Source: Brachionus manjavacas (lineage: Eukaryota; Rotifera; Eurotatoria; Ploima; Brachionidae). From it: a stretch of DNA of 64,000 bases. The stretch covers positions 3,658,001 through 3,722,000 of the forward strand of contig JAHQIY010000006.1 of the NCBI GenBank assembly GCA_019054805.1. The letters run 5' to 3'. Made by a program: the position numbers and the translations under genes. Below, piece after piece: positions 44,301-58,016 of this stretch (position 1 is the first letter of the stretch; the number at the start of each line of letters is the position of its first letter). Under the pieces are notes generated by a model that ran no database searches, was not told the origin of the DNA, and was given only the letters and a program-made list of their open reading frames with translations.

Positions 44301-47300
44301 AAAATGTCAACACTGAGTCAAATATTGGCAAAAAGCTAATTTTAGGTACTGTGTATTTAAAAACAAAAAAAACAGAATAAAAACTAAAAACTTTAAATTG
44401 GTTCGGGAAAATTCTAATCTAATTCCAGTCTCTGAAAAATTATTAAAAATGTACACATACTTAATTCTATGAAAACTGATTAAGGTGATACATTGAATGT
44501 ATCAGCTGACAAATTTTCAAGAATCGATTTTGGGATTTTATTAAAAAAAAGTTACATAGTTTTCAATTATTTTGTTGCAGAATTTACAATGTATAATTCT
44601 AATTAAGAAAACTAGGAATTTAACAAATACAACAAAACCTTTAGCGGTCTTGATGTTTGAAAATGAAAAAGATTCTGACTTCTAAATAGGAAAATATTGA
44701 AAAATGGAAAATATTTTTTTTAAATATATAAATTAATATTAAAAAATAAAAGGATGTGATTTTATTAAAAATAATTTTGAAAATTAATTAAAAATAGATA
44801 ATATTTAATGTTAATGATATTAAAATAAAAAAGTGATGATACGGTTTTTTCGTAAATTTTGCTAATATGGTTCCGACAAAATAATTCAGATTGTCTTTTT
44901 ATAATTTAATATATCTGTATATTATTTAAATAAACATGTTAAGCCATGTTAATTTGAGAAAGAATTTCTAATTGTCATGTGCGGTTTTTTGTTGAATGAC
45001 TAAATTTTTAAAAAACACATGAGCCTTTTTTGATTAGACTCTTCAGATAACTTTTTTATTTTATTAAAATCTAAATTTCTTTCCCAAAAAAGAATTATAA
45101 ACTTAAATCTAGCAGAAATAATAATTTCTTTATTGCGTATTTTTCAAAACTTGCATCCAAAAGCTATATCGATTGCGGAACATGCCTGATTTCATAATCG
45201 AAAATGTGTTGAGAGCATTTTAAAAATTTATTAACTAAACAAAATTTCCAAAATAATTTTTTTTAGTTAATTATAAATATTAAATTTCCCATTCACATAG
45301 ATACTAAAAATCTAAAATTTTTTTAGTTTTCAATGAATTCTTTGAAAAAATCTGTCAAATTGATTAAATCAGCATTTATTAGTAAAAGTTTACTTGACAA
45401 ATATTGATTTTTGAATTGCATTTTATAACATCCCTTGTTCACTTTATGAAAATGAATTTTAAATAAATATTCTTAAAAAAGTTTGATTTTTGACTTGTTT
45501 TGTGTAAAATGATCCTCTTGTATCTCAAAGAAAACAAAGTAAAGATTGTAAAAAGAATTCGTTTGTAAAAAGTATGAATCAAATTCTAATATTTTAACGC
45601 TATTAAATAGCTTACCTTTCAAAATTTAAAAAGAATTTGGGGTAATAGCTTAGCTAATTAAGAAGGGAAAACGTGAATTGTCTTATTATGTTAGAGCATA
45701 ATTCTTGAACATATCTTAGAATTTTCTTTAAATCGTTTGAGAAAATAGCAGCTAAAAACAACATTTCAAAATTCTCAGTTCAATCACAAAATAAAATAAA
45801 AAAACAATTTAGATAAATATTTAGAGAAAGATTTATCAGAATTGTGATAAAGAATAGAGGTTGTATTTAATTTAAAAAGTCTAGTTAAAAATAAGCTTAG
45901 TGAAAAAATTCACTGGCACGTTTCACATAGTAGATTTAATTTAAATTTTCGACAGAATTTTTGAGTGCCAAATTTAAATTTGTATTTAATAAAATACTGA
46001 ACATTCCATATCAGGCGAGTATTTAAATCTGGGTGACGTCATTATTTAATAAATTGTTAAAAAATCGATTTTTTTAGATAATGTTGTCATAGCATTAGTT
46101 TAATGGAAGAATCGGATCAAAAGTCGATTTAGTTTAAATAAAATATTATAAAATAAAAAGTGAATTAAAGCCGATTGTTTTATTCAAATGCACCTATCCA
46201 TAATTAAATTCGAAATTTTTTTTTTGGTAATAAAATTTTATTAACCAAATGAACATTTTACAATAAAACTTTATTATTTTCTAGGGCAATTAGACTGCAA
46301 ATTAGTTCTACACCATTTAGATAATACCTTTTTTTAAGTTAATCTTATCTTATTTTAATGATTTTAAGTCTAAAAGATTTTATATCTGATTTGAAACTAA
46401 TTTTCAGACAATTTGAAGTCAAGTTCATTTGAAATCATTCTTATCTAAATTTATCCTTTAATTATGAGATATTTTAAAATATTTTCAAGATTCAATTATT
46501 TCTGGAAAATTATTTTATCGATTATTTAAAGCGTCAAACTTAAGATTAATAACTAATGATTATTATTCTGCTATCGGATTTTTCAGCTCGTTATTTGATT
46601 AAACAAAACAAAAATTTTATTATATATTTTAATCCATTTGTTTGAAATAAATTAATATTTAATCAATTACTTTCGGTTAAATTTTGATAGTTCAATGTTC
46701 CATCTGTATTACACACAGTTAATATGAATATTTTGATAGATTATTTGATATTCTTAATTTCTTTGATTTTATAAACTGTTCCTTAAAGCGACAAAAATCC
46801 GTTTTTTTCCTTTTATTTTAGAATATGATTAACTTTTAGTAAGATCTAAAAATATTATAAACTTTCTTCAATTCCAAAATTACGAAGAATTATTTGTTGT
46901 AATTCTTTAAATTAGATAAAAAAATAAATTCAAAATAAAATCTATCCTTTTTGTTATTTTCATTCTAGTTTATCAATTAAAGCCTAATTTGAATTTTCTT
47001 GATTTACACTTGATCGTAAAAAAATCGATGCGTAATAATTTATAGTTATTAAAAAAAAGTTATAATTTTAAAAGTGAAAAAAAAACTCAAAAAGTTTAAT
47101 TTACTCAATTGTGTCTTGCGCTTTTTTAAAATAAATATATTATTTGAACATTGAAATGTGTAAAATTATTCAGAAAGTTAATTATTTATTTTTGATAAAA
47201 AAATTGTAATAATTATTTGTTTTGATCTACATTCGTTATTTTAAATAAAAAAGGATTTAATACTTTAAAAATGATGAGTGACAAACATTAACCTTTTGAA

Positions 47301-49350
47301 AACAAAGCAAAGTTCACTTTAAATCATTATGCGGCGGTGAAGTTTAGAGCAATAAATATCAAAGAAAGCCAAATTATTTTTAAAATTAAAAGATAAAGTG
47401 ATTATTTTGAAAATTTCTACCAATGCTTAAAAAAAGCTTTTTAAATTCAGGATGTCAGATAGAATTAACATTTAGTACTGTTGCTATCAATATTCGATGT
47501 TTAATAATAAAAGAATAATAATAGTGATAAGCTAGAGCAGGATACCTGGGGAGCAAATTTGCTTTTGTTGGTTTTTGCAAAAAAAAAAAATTATAAGATC
47601 CAGGCAAGTTCGCAATCAGGATCAGATGAAGATTCAAAGGTTTAAAAAAATGTCTTATAATTAAATTAAAACTGGTGTTCAATTCAATAAAACATATTTT
47701 GCAACAGTTTTTAATCCAAACTTCACCACCGCAATTATTCATTATTAAACAATTAAACTGGACACGGAATAGATTCAATAATAACTGAACTAATTAGATA
47801 AAAAATTATTAAAAAAAAAAAGAAATTTTAAAATATTAAATAAAAGATATTTTAAAATAATTAATTTAATTTAAAATTAAAAAAAAATTTTCAATTCCAT
47901 TGCATTCAGCTTTATAAGTTCGACTGCGTTTTTTAGAATTTTTATCAATAAAAGATTAACAATCATCATAGACATTTAAAAATTAGAAAAATTTAAATCA
48001 TCTCAGACATTATATCATATTTCAATATTTCAATTATTTTTATTAATTATTTCGATTTAAAACAAATTAATGAAAAAATAAAATAAAAAAGACAATAATT
48101 AGGTCATTTTAAATATTTTCTCAGTTTTAAAATTGCAATGCTGATCTTTAAATATCTTCAATTCATCATCTTATTTATGGAATGTAAAAAAATTTTATCA
48201 GATTTTCGAAGGAAGCAATTTAATTTTAATAATCTTTATAATAATAAAATAATATAATAAAATTATAGATAAATTTTATTTACCATTTCAGTTTTGGTCT
48301 TTCATAGATTACTTATCTAAACAGCATTTTTCTATTTTAAGATAATCTTTTAAAAATTAGTTTTTATATTGGGTAATTTATTCTTTTAGTTTACATTTTG
48401 TTTTCAAAAAGTTTTAATGGCTCATGTTGAGATTCTGGATTTTTTAGCTAAATAGTATTGTATTGCTTGCAGATAGAGGTCTGGTATTTTGAAATTCAGT
48501 TTGAAATTTTTTAATTTAGTTTACAATATATCCTGCACAAAAACCCCGCTAAGGATCTAAAGTCTATCATCAAACAAAACTGATTTGCCTGGGTCGATTT
48601 AGCTTGGTAAATTAAATTAAAAAAACTTTGGGTATGGATGAATTGTATTGCATAAAAAATATTCAAGTTGTTTTTATGACTAAAATAAATAAATTAATTA
48701 AATTTTTTATAAATGATCAAAACCCGCTAACTGTTCGGATGAATCCTAAATAGCACTAACTTAAGGAAGTTCAATTTTACAAATTAAATAAGTTCACTTT
48801 GACTGTCACTTTTTTTATCTAAGAAGTAATAATAAGGCTTTAGAGTGAATATTTATCTGAAAAAATAAAATATCGATTTGACAAATATTGGTACATTTTT
48901 TTTTAAAGCATGTAAAAATTAAAAGCACAATACATTTTTCATAATATATAGTTTGTAAATGGTTTTATATAAGAACAAAATTAGACTTAATTGCCTGAAA
49001 TATTGATTTCTAAATATATCAAAATTGTTATTTTTTTAAAAACTTTTGATTTCATTTAAACTAACAGAAAATAAAAAACTAAAATGTTTTTAAACTTTAT
49101 TCATTTCGAACGATTAAAAATTCGATTAAATTTGAAAAAAAATCAGATAATTCCATAGTCTTGAAAGAGAACATTTAGCGAGATTTGTAAAAAAAAAAAT
49201 TCAGACAAGAATGAATACAAAAATTTGAATGAAAAATCAGTTCCAAGACAATAAAATTGGTGTTTTAAATAAGCAGAATTCAGTAATTAATCCTAAAAAA
49301 TTTCGATTTAAAAAATTTCAGCTAGCTGAAATCATTATTAAATAATGACC
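41372..49350. other. Large AT-rich region without recognised genes
   Basis: About 8 kb between MOB2 and 14-3-3. Open frames are short, lysine/asparagine/phenylalanine-rich and unlike known proteins. I see no tRNA, rRNA or clear transposon. GC-richer patches near 43610-43640 and 43860-43990 and a possible LINE tail near 47512-47560 are too weak to call. It may hold 5' UTR exons and regulatory DNA of MOB2. Confidence 0.4.
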
Positions 49351-50198
49351 CTAATCATTTTGGCCTTCAACGTCCTGCACATCGTCATTTTTCTCATCAC
49401 CTAAAATGAAAAATCTTAAAAAAATTTTTTCTTGACTTCATCTAAATACCTTGAATGTCCGAAGTCCACAGAGTAAGATTATCTCTAAGCAATTGCATGA
49501 TTAAAGTCGAGTCTTTGTAGGACTCTTCATTCAAAGTGTCCAATTCGGCTATAGCATCATCAAATGCAGCTTTTGCCAATCTACATGCTCTGTCGGGCGA
49601 GTTCAATATTTCGTAGTAAAATACTGAAAAATTCAAAGCTAGACCCAATCGAATCGGATGAGTGGGAACGAGTTCACTGGTGGAAATGTCGCTTGCAGCT
49701 TTGTACGCGATAAGACTGTTTTCAGCAGCTTCTTTGCGATCGTTGCCAGTGGCAAACTCGGCCAAGTACCGGTAGTAATCACCTTTCATCTTATAGTAGA
49801 ACACTTTGGACTCACCAGTGCTAGCATGAGGAATCAAGTGCTTGTCCAAAAGACCGAGAATGTCAGCGCAAATGTCTTTAAGTTCTTTTTCAATCTAGAG
49901 CAAAATTTAGTTTTTATTTGGAGCAAAAAAAAAATTAAATTTCTACTTGAAGTCGATAATTCCTGATCAAAGATTCTTTGATGTCGTCTTCTTTCTGTTC
50001 TATGGAGCTTACTATGCGCCAGGAGGCCCTGCGAACTCCGATGACATTTTTGTAGGCTACGCTGAGTAAATTTCTTTCTTCGACAGTCAATTCGGTGTCG
50101 TAAGTGGCCACCATCTTCATTGAATCGAGCATTTCGTCGTACCTCTCGGCTTGCTCGGCCAACTTAGCCATAAAAACTCGGTCTTCTCTATCGGCCAT
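49351..50198 (-). CDS. YWHAE: 14-3-3 protein, epsilon type
   Basis: Three exons on the minus strand, 248 aa: 50198-49947, 49894-49450, 49400-49351; introns 52 and 49 nt. The start [20 protein letters not shown] is the family N-terminus. Conserved blocks follow: [60 protein letters not shown] and [19 protein letters not shown]. The phosphopeptide-binding set (Lys in NLLSVAYKN, Arg in RRASWR, RY in DYYRYLAEF) is intact. 14-3-3 dimers bind phosphoserine/phosphothreonine partners in the cytosol and regulate kinases, transport and cell cycle. The insert after SSIEQKE is about four residues shorter than in human epsilon. The C-terminus is an acidic tail ending DVEGQND. The epsilon assignment rests on remembered similarity. 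Confidence 0.95.
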
Positions 50199-51659
50199 TT
50201 TTGCTAGTTTTTTAAAAATTAAAATTTATAAAATCTAAAATTTAAATAGTTTTCCAATTTAGCCGAACGTTCGAGAGCTTTTCTAAGGCAATGATCGAAA
50301 AATAATTTTGATCCTAGCTTAAAATTAATTATTATAATACTTCCACAGCAACTAGAAATAAACTAAACACTAAACTAACCGCTTCTAAGCATAATTAGTG
50401 GAAGGGAAAAAAATTTTTAAAAACTATTTTTTGAGTTTGGCTCCCAACTAAATTATTATTTTCCTCTACATTTAAGCTTGGATTGATTTAGCAAAAAATG
50501 ACTTTTAAGTCATGGTGATGTGTACGAACATGAATTTAAAATATTTGAAATCTTTTAAGCAAATAAATAAAGCAAAGTAAACCATTTTTCTAAATCAACG
50601 TTGTTATGTTGTTGTTTTTTTTAGTACCAATGTTGGATGTTCATTTTTTGCTTATTTAGAATTTGTTACAAATAAAATATTTGCCAAAATTGTTCGAATA
50701 TATGAATTAGTTTTAAATTAAGATCCGCAAAAATCGATTATTACTCTAGATAAGCTTTTTTTGCTTGTCTAGCTTGACTTAATAGTAAATTTTAATTAGG
50801 GATTTCGGAGCGGAAATTTTATACTAATCTCAAATTTAAATCTATTTGTCTTGTTTTAGTGGTCATTAAAAACGATTTACTATTTATTTTCTATTAAAAA
50901 CACCTATTAATACTTGGAATTAAATTCTGATAAATGATTTTTCTTCTCTGTATGTCCTTAAATGATTTGTTCTCAATTTTTTAACCAAATGAACTTTAAA
51001 GATGACAAAATAAAAAAGTATAAAATTAAATGCTAAATATACTGCTTAAATGTTAATATTTTTTTTCTTATTTTAAAAATTAAATTCTGCTTTAAAGAGT
51101 AGAAGTCGAACTTCACACCTTAGCATGACGCCTTTATTAATAAAGCCTTTTTGAGATTAGGAACAAAAATTTAAATATTTTTAATTAAATTTTATCAAGA
51201 TTACAATTTGCTGTTAAAAAGTTGAAATTTTGTTAATTTAATCCTTCTTGAGATACTAGATATTTTTCTAAATTGAGAATTTTTGTGTACCAGTTTAATT
51301 TTTCAAATTGAATTTTTCATTTATCAATAATTCATAATTTGAATAAAATTTAAAGACACGAAATTATCCTAATACACTTAATTCAAAAAAATTAGCTTTG
51401 ATATGTGAATTGTCTGCTGCTGAATACTTACATACTTACTTTAAATTATTCTCAAATTCCGCCTTATAATTAAATTTTTTGAAGTGCAAGATGACAAGAA
51501 AATTGCTTTTTCCGAATTGATAAAATAACAAGAAAATAATCCAAAAATTTAACTAAAATTATTTGCTTTAGAAAATTTTCCGAAATTAATTTATTTTAAA
51601 TCGAAAATAAAAACCAACTGAAAAGCTAAAATATTTATTAAACCAGAAAAATTATTATT
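50199..51659. other. AT-rich upstream region of 14-3-3
   Basis: Contains the presumed promoter and 5' UTR of the minus-strand 14-3-3 gene. Nothing else recognised. Confidence 0.35.
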
Positions 51660-52091
51660 TATATAAAAGAATGCAATTATAAGTTCGCCTGCAAATTGGC
51701 TATTTACTGGAGGGCTATTAAAACTCATAATAATAGGATAAAGTGGTTATTTGATTTGTTTAATAGTCTGCGAAATTATATATTCCTGAATAAAGATTCG
51801 ACTATTGCGTTTCCAATAGTATTATTGTTTAGTTATAAGTTTAGACCCCCATCGAAACTTCTAAAATACGCGTTGCTACTTACTTTAGCAAACAATACAA
51901 AACATATGATAATATTGAACCATAAGAGAAAAACTATATTATTCTATTTTTGGAATGAACTAATATATCAAATTAAAAAGGAAATAAATGAAAAAATGAA
52001 TAATTACATGAAAATTAAATTTATAAATTCTGATGATGATTTTTTCACTAAATCAATTTTTTGCTCTTATGATTTAAATCTATTATGGTAA
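51660..52091 (+). mobile_element. Possible C-terminal fragment of a non-LTR retrotransposon ORF
   Basis: The open frame 51696-52091 (131 aa) is compositionally less monotonous than its surroundings and reads IKWLFDLFNSLRNYIFLNKD, KFRPPSKLLKYALLLTLANN, TKHMIILNHKRKTI, and near the end IKFINSDDDFFTKSIFCSYD. This resembles the tail region of LINE polyproteins after the RT and zinc-knuckle, but I cannot prove the family and no RT motif is present. An alternative is a lineage-specific hypothetical protein. Confidence 0.4.
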
Positions 52092-55000
52092 ACAATAATC
52101 AAAAATTTACATTTAATTAACAAAATTTATTGATTTTTCAAAAAAATGGCAGCAATGGCAAACCAGCAGACATTCCGTGTCATTTTTATGCTATCTTGAA
52201 ATTAAATACAGGGCTTCATTGAAATTCTAATCTCAAATTAAGCAAATATACTTTGTTTCCTTAATCTCATCAGGCTTGAATAATTCTGCTCTATTGAGCA
52301 TGGTTTAAAATTATGACAAGCCGAGTAAATCGATCTAAAAAACAAAAATGATCAGAAACATTCGAGAACATTGATTAAAATAATTAATTTAGCACTCAAA
52401 TTACTAAAGCAAGATTTTTATTTACCACTTGGTTTAATTAAGTATAGTCTAATCTAAGACTTCCAAATTTTTAATTATTTATTTTATTTTCAATATGTTT
52501 AACCGTAAATACTAGCCTATGTTTTTGCTATGTATTCTGAAAATTTCATTTTTTTAATTAAAAAAAACTCATCCGCCTTCATTTGACAACATTTTGAAGT
52601 TTCGTGTTTGTAGGAAAAAAATTAAAGTTCTGAATTTAAGATGTCAAATAATTCACTATTTTAATTTAAGCCAAAAAAATTAGATAAAATAGCTAAAACC
52701 TTATTTAAAGGTTATTTTATTAATGTAAGTCTTAATTTGAGTAAGTTCATCATAGTTAACTTGTTTGATAAGTGCTAAAGTTCCGTGTAAACAAAAATTA
52801 ATTAGCTACGAGTAGTTACATCAAGCAAGTAGGCTCTCGTTATAAACAAACAAATTTTTAGATAAAAAATAAAGCAAAAATAAATTGAAAAAAAAATTAA
52901 AATAAAAGAATTAACTATTTACATAAAGCTATTTATAAAAGTTTACTCTATGGCAAACTTTGTTTAAACCTCTCAGGTCTTAAAAAAATAAATCAAAAAG
53001 AGAAATTTAAACATTTGAGCATGAACTTAAGTGTTTTTCAGGTCCAAAGCTTGTTTTTTTAACAATTTTGTTTCATAATAATTACTTAGATCAGAAAAAT
53101 TTAAATATTGTAGGTAAAACTCTTCATAATCTGATATTTAGTGAATTTTAGTATTATAAAAAAAAGATTAAATAACCTTAGAAAAGAAATTTAATTATTA
53201 TTGGCAGAAAAATTCTTTCTCTAATATTTAGATATCAAATTTTATTTTTATAGTTCCATATTACTCAAGAGAAAGTTCAAAATCCCATCATCATTCTCCA
53301 AAATGCTTAAATACAAGATATACTATTTAATGAACAATAAATCAATTTGGCGATTTCCCGATGATAGCTTAATATGCCACTATAAATAGAAAGCATTAAA
53401 ACTTAAAAAATTATTCAGGTCTACTTAAAGAAGTACGTAATCTTATCTAGCAAATATTTTTTAAATAAAGCAAGTTAAATGCTTTTTAAAAGTTTAAAAT
53501 CAATCAAAGTTTTTTCTAAAGCGCTAGTGAATACTAAATATTGATCAGATATCAAAGGGTTTTTTTTTGAGTATCTAGTTATTTTTCTAAATTTTTGACT
53601 CGGATCTTAAATTGAGGCTTTTAGGATATTATGTATCATTTATAAGTAGCTTTTATTAAAGATAATATCCAAAATTTAGCTCACTAAATTGAATTGAACC
53701 TCTAAATTAAATAATTTTTAGGCTTTATAAGCTTAGATTAATTATACTTATTCACTTAGACAAAACTGGTGACTGGCAAAAATTTGGATAGCTTATTGAA
53801 AAGTGCGACTCAAGTTAGAAAAACTTGAAATATTCTCAAAAATTTAAGAGAACATTCATTTTGGCAACATGCACAAAAATTAATAAATTTAATGAAATTC
53901 CATGATGAGAACAAATGTTGTAAAGAGTGAAAAAATAATTATAACAATGGCTAATATTTGAAAAGATAATTTACTTAACACTCAAAAGAAACATTTTAAT
54001 GTTTAAGTAAAATTAATTTTTCATTATTTGCCAAAAATCACGTTATTCTCAAAAAAACACTCTCTGCATTGCTAGACTCATTTTGTCGATTATGATATTG
54101 TCAATACTCTTTAGCATTTTTTTATGATGTATACCAGTTTTAGTTATATTTTGTATCAGGTTACTGGTTCGTTTAAGAGTTATATCATAAATCTTCAATT
54201 CTCTTCGAAGTGAATTTTTTCGCATGCCAGGAAATAATGATAATTTTTATTTCAATTAAAATAGTATGTCAAATAAACATTTTTGCCTACATACAACAAA
54301 CAAAAAATCTAAAAAATCTTTGACATTTTTAATTTAACTTAGCTACTTTAAGAGCAATATGGTTAGATACAAATAAATTATTAACAATTCGTCATTGAAA
54401 TATAATTTATTTTTATAATTTAATTAAACTTTAGACTATGCGAGTTTTAAGATCCAGTTTCGATTCGCTTTTTTCCGTCAATTTTCTTCCATATACACAA
54501 TTGATTTAATTATTTTCATACTCAAATTTCAGAATTCTTTTAAACTCACTTGCATTAGCGTTTCTTCCTCAAATGACATGTTTCGCTAACAAAAAATTCA
54601 ATTAATCTCGAATGATGGCATCTTCAACTAAACAATTATATTTCATAGTCATTCAATTTTTATTCATTTTATTTTATATTTGAATAAAAAAAAAAACTTT
54701 AAAAAAATATTTGTAAATCCTGAAATGATAGAAAAAACAAAAAATTTTGATTTAATTCTTTTTTTGTTTAGAAATTTGTTTGATAAAGCCAACATGAATT
54801 TTAGGTTGCATAAGGCATCCTGATAAATCTAAGCCCACGGAGAAAAAAAATATACCTTACAAAAAATTTTTGATCCATTTAAATACTAAGTAACTTAATT
54901 ATGAAACCTGAGTAAAAATTTGCTAAAATTTAATAAAAAGTTCAACTATTAAGTGATTTAAAACTCTGAAGTATGATTAATCTAAATGTTCCAGCGTATT

Positions 55001-55447
55001 TTCTTTTTATAAGTGTTTTCAACAAATATTCAGGGCTTTCACAGAAATTGACCTGATTTAAAATTTTTTTGACCTTTTTGTCAAAATAAAAGTTTAGGGT
55101 TTACGAATTTAAATTAGTCCGAAACTATGGATTTATGTGTGTTAAATACGACCTAATTGAATTCAATAAATAATAATAAAAAATAACTTTGATCCATTTG
55201 AATTTCTATTTTTCAAACAAAGGGAGAAAATTTCTTGGTTATTATTTGAAAATAAATCGAATCTAAACAAATCAAGCTTTTATATTTTAATAAAAATCAT
55301 TTATATTAAATTAAAAAAAAAACGATCAATAATTTTAATTTGAGTTTTTTTTTCAGTTCCGTTTACAAAACACATTTCTTATTATATATCCATTTTTACC
55401 CTAAGAAAACAAAATTACCATAAATCAATAAAATTAAGCCCTAAAAT
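52092..55447. other. AT-rich intergenic region
   Basis: 3.4 kb without recognisable coding sequence, RNA gene or repeat family. It ends in the 3' flank of the minus-strand INTS13 gene. Confidence 0.4.
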
Positions 55448-58016
55448 TTACCCTGAGCTTTTCGATGTTTGGTTTTCATCCAGCTTCAAATTGGCATAAA
55501 GTGGCGCTGCTTGATTCGGATAAATTAATCTTCCGTAAAAATCCGGCTTGCATTTATTCTTGTCAACTAAAGTTCTTGACCAAAATTCGTACAAGTTTAT
55601 ATCTGTCGAGCTTACATCTTTTGAAAATTTTTTCCTCTTGCTTAGCTTTTCATTTTCACTTAAATAAAAGCTTGAATGAATAAACAAAAAATAATTTATT
55701 GATGATTTTTTTACAATTCCAAAGCTTCCCGGGGTATAAAATTCGATAATTGAATTTTATCTGCTTGTCTAGACAATTTTCTAGGATCAAGATTTCTGCC
55801 AAACGAGCCCTCGCTTTTTGTTAGATTCAATCGCATTGTTTTAATGTGATTGTAGAAAAACTTGTGCTTGTCCGAAAAATCCTGATAAGGGCTCAGGAAA
55901 CTCTCAAGTTCTGTCCATATTGTTTTGACTAAGTCCTTTCGCTTGTAAATAGACAAGTCTTCGACCGGAGAAATTAAATTAGATCCAGTTATAGGCTCAC
56001 TTTTAGACTCGGCATTTTGAACAAACTCAAGAGATTTAATACATTCAGTGTATTGGGCATCGGTGAATGGCTCCTGTGACATGCACCTGACTAGAAAAGG
56101 TTTCAACTTAAAAAATGAAAAAGCACTAAAATAACTCTAATCAAAAAATTTTATCTTACAGGCAAAAGATTTGTGATAATTTTATCCGAATATTTTATCG
56201 GCCAGTTTTGGGTAAGTTTGTCAAATTTTTCACTTACTAAATTGAAAAAAATAAATGCTAGAAAATTCTCAATATTTTTTACTTTTTTGAGTTTTGAATT
56301 GATCTTTGTCAGAATAGGTGATAATTCGCGGTAATGTGTTTGACTTCATGAACTCAATAAATTCCTTAAATAAAATATATATATATTTTTTTCTAACTTT
56401 TAATTAATTTTTAATTTAATTTTTTTAATTTATCGTAAATTTTTCTTACGCTAGTTCTAAAATCTTTGAGCTTTTCGGTATCTGAATCGATACTTGGTCG
56501 ATCATCAAAAACAGATTTTAGCGAATAGTTTAAGCTGTGAATAAAGATTTCATTGCCATGAGTGCACAAGACATGAGAAGATATTCTAGATGATGTAGTT
56601 GTGCGCGGAATTTCAAGAACTACACACCTGCCTGAATAATTAAAAAATGTCAAAAAAATTTGAAAAAAAAATTATACTCAATCACTTGCCGGAGAGCAAA
56701 AACGAGGTGAGACAGGAAGATGGGCGGCTATTTACATCGATCGGCGTTATACGAGAAGAATTAGTTGTCAAGTTAAACTCTAAATTTTTTAGGTTTAAAT
56801 TCAAGAAAAAGTTGGAAACAAATTCAAACCTGTTATATTTGTTTTTGGATTGCTCCATTTAAGACAAACAGTATTAACTCCATCTTTGCTGACCAAACAG
56901 TTTTTTAAGAGACCTGAAATCTTAAGTTGATCGTGAAGCGATTTATGGTGCAAAATGTCTACATCATAATTAGCTGAACTATTTGCATTCAATTCTTCCT
57001 AAATCAATTTTAAAATAAAAGGTAATTTAAGTCAAAATTTTACCTTCATTGGAATATTTGTCACTGATGTAACAGCTAAGTCATAGAACTTTTGTGCTAA
57101 TTGTATTAATTTTAAGGATAAATTTGATCCTGATTTACTGCTTAGCAAATGAGTCCGTAATTCAGGTGAATTCTTTACAAATAAGAAATTTATTTTTTTT
57201 GATAAAAAAATTCAATCTACTTGGATAATTTTTTCTTTTGATAGAGTTAAATTTTGATCTATTGGTACCATGTCGATAATGACTAACTCAATTTTGTCTA
57301 TTTTTTGAATTACAATACTTTAAAATTTTATCTCAATAGAAAAGTATTAAAATAAACAGAATAATTAAATACTCATTTTTAGCAGCCTGGTCAATTATCT
57401 TGTTTAGTTCTTCGATAGCTTTGGCTAAAAATTCTTGAATGGGTTCCAATTTTCTCAGATGAGATGATGTAAAAAAGACAATTCGTCCCCTGTTTTTAAC
57501 AGGAACTTTATTTTTAATCAAACTTTGCTGCAATTGAGTGCACTGAGCGATGGCATTAAGGGAAGCATTTAAAGCTCGGCATAAAATTAGTTCTTCTGAT
57601 TGAGATAATTGAGCTGGCGCTGGAAACGGAGGTTGTACTGTTCCCATCAGATTCAATAACTAGGAATCAGAAATTAAAGTCTTTTCGAATTTTTTTCAAA
57701 GATTTACTGTTTCAAGTCCTTGTTCGGACTCGTTCCAAGTGTTCAAAGTATTCTCATGCTTGGTAGTCATGAGACGGATAAGCTTATTTTCTGGAAATAG
57801 GTCGTACACGATTCGAGCGTACTCGAGAGCTGCTTCAACCGTGCATGTCCATAGTGATTTGTTCAGTGGATTTATTTTGTTCTGGTTTTGAGCTTGGTTT
57901 GAAGATTTTGATTTACTCGAAATGTCGAATTCGAATGTTTGACCACAATTGGTAGCAAAATAGCCAGAGTGGTCAAAAAGAAAAATGGTTTTGTGGTTAA
58001 TTGATGTATTAACCAT
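55448..58016 (-). CDS. INTS13: Integrator complex subunit 13 (Asunder)
   Basis: Eleven exons on the minus strand, 678 aa (human 706): 58016-57708, 57659-57373, 57317-57221, 57172-57044, 56998-56830, 56779-56690, 56631-56450, 56364-56283, 56236-56160, 56106-55715, 55670-55448. The start reads MVNTSINHKTIFLFDHSGYF. Later blocks are KSLWTCTVEAALEYARIVYD, KNRGRIVFFTSS, TNIPMK, ANSSANYDVDILHHKS, VCLKWSNPKTN, DVNSRPSSCLT, SHVLCTHGNEIFIHSL and the C-terminal LYEFWSRTLVDKNK. Integrator processes snRNA 3' ends and terminates promoter-proximal transcription; Asunder also regulates dynein localisation in fly spermatocytes. Introns are 44-85 nt. The intron 56689-56632 uses a GC donor (G|GCAAGT), required by frame. 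The last exon ends at a stop overlapping a possible GGTAAAT donor, so a further 3' exon cannot be fully excluded. Confidence 0.93.

Noticed and set aside
47455..47778. Possible LINE tail (AATAATAATAGTGATAAGCTAGAGCAGG) and a 107-aa minus-strand frame
   Set aside because: Similarity to the CR1-like tail is limited to about a dozen bases, and the frame has no family resemblance.
55448..55687. Separate small gene 3' of INTS13
   Set aside because: It matches the Asunder C-terminus (YEFWSRTLVDKNK) and joins exon 10 in phase through a 44-nt intron, so it is the last exon.
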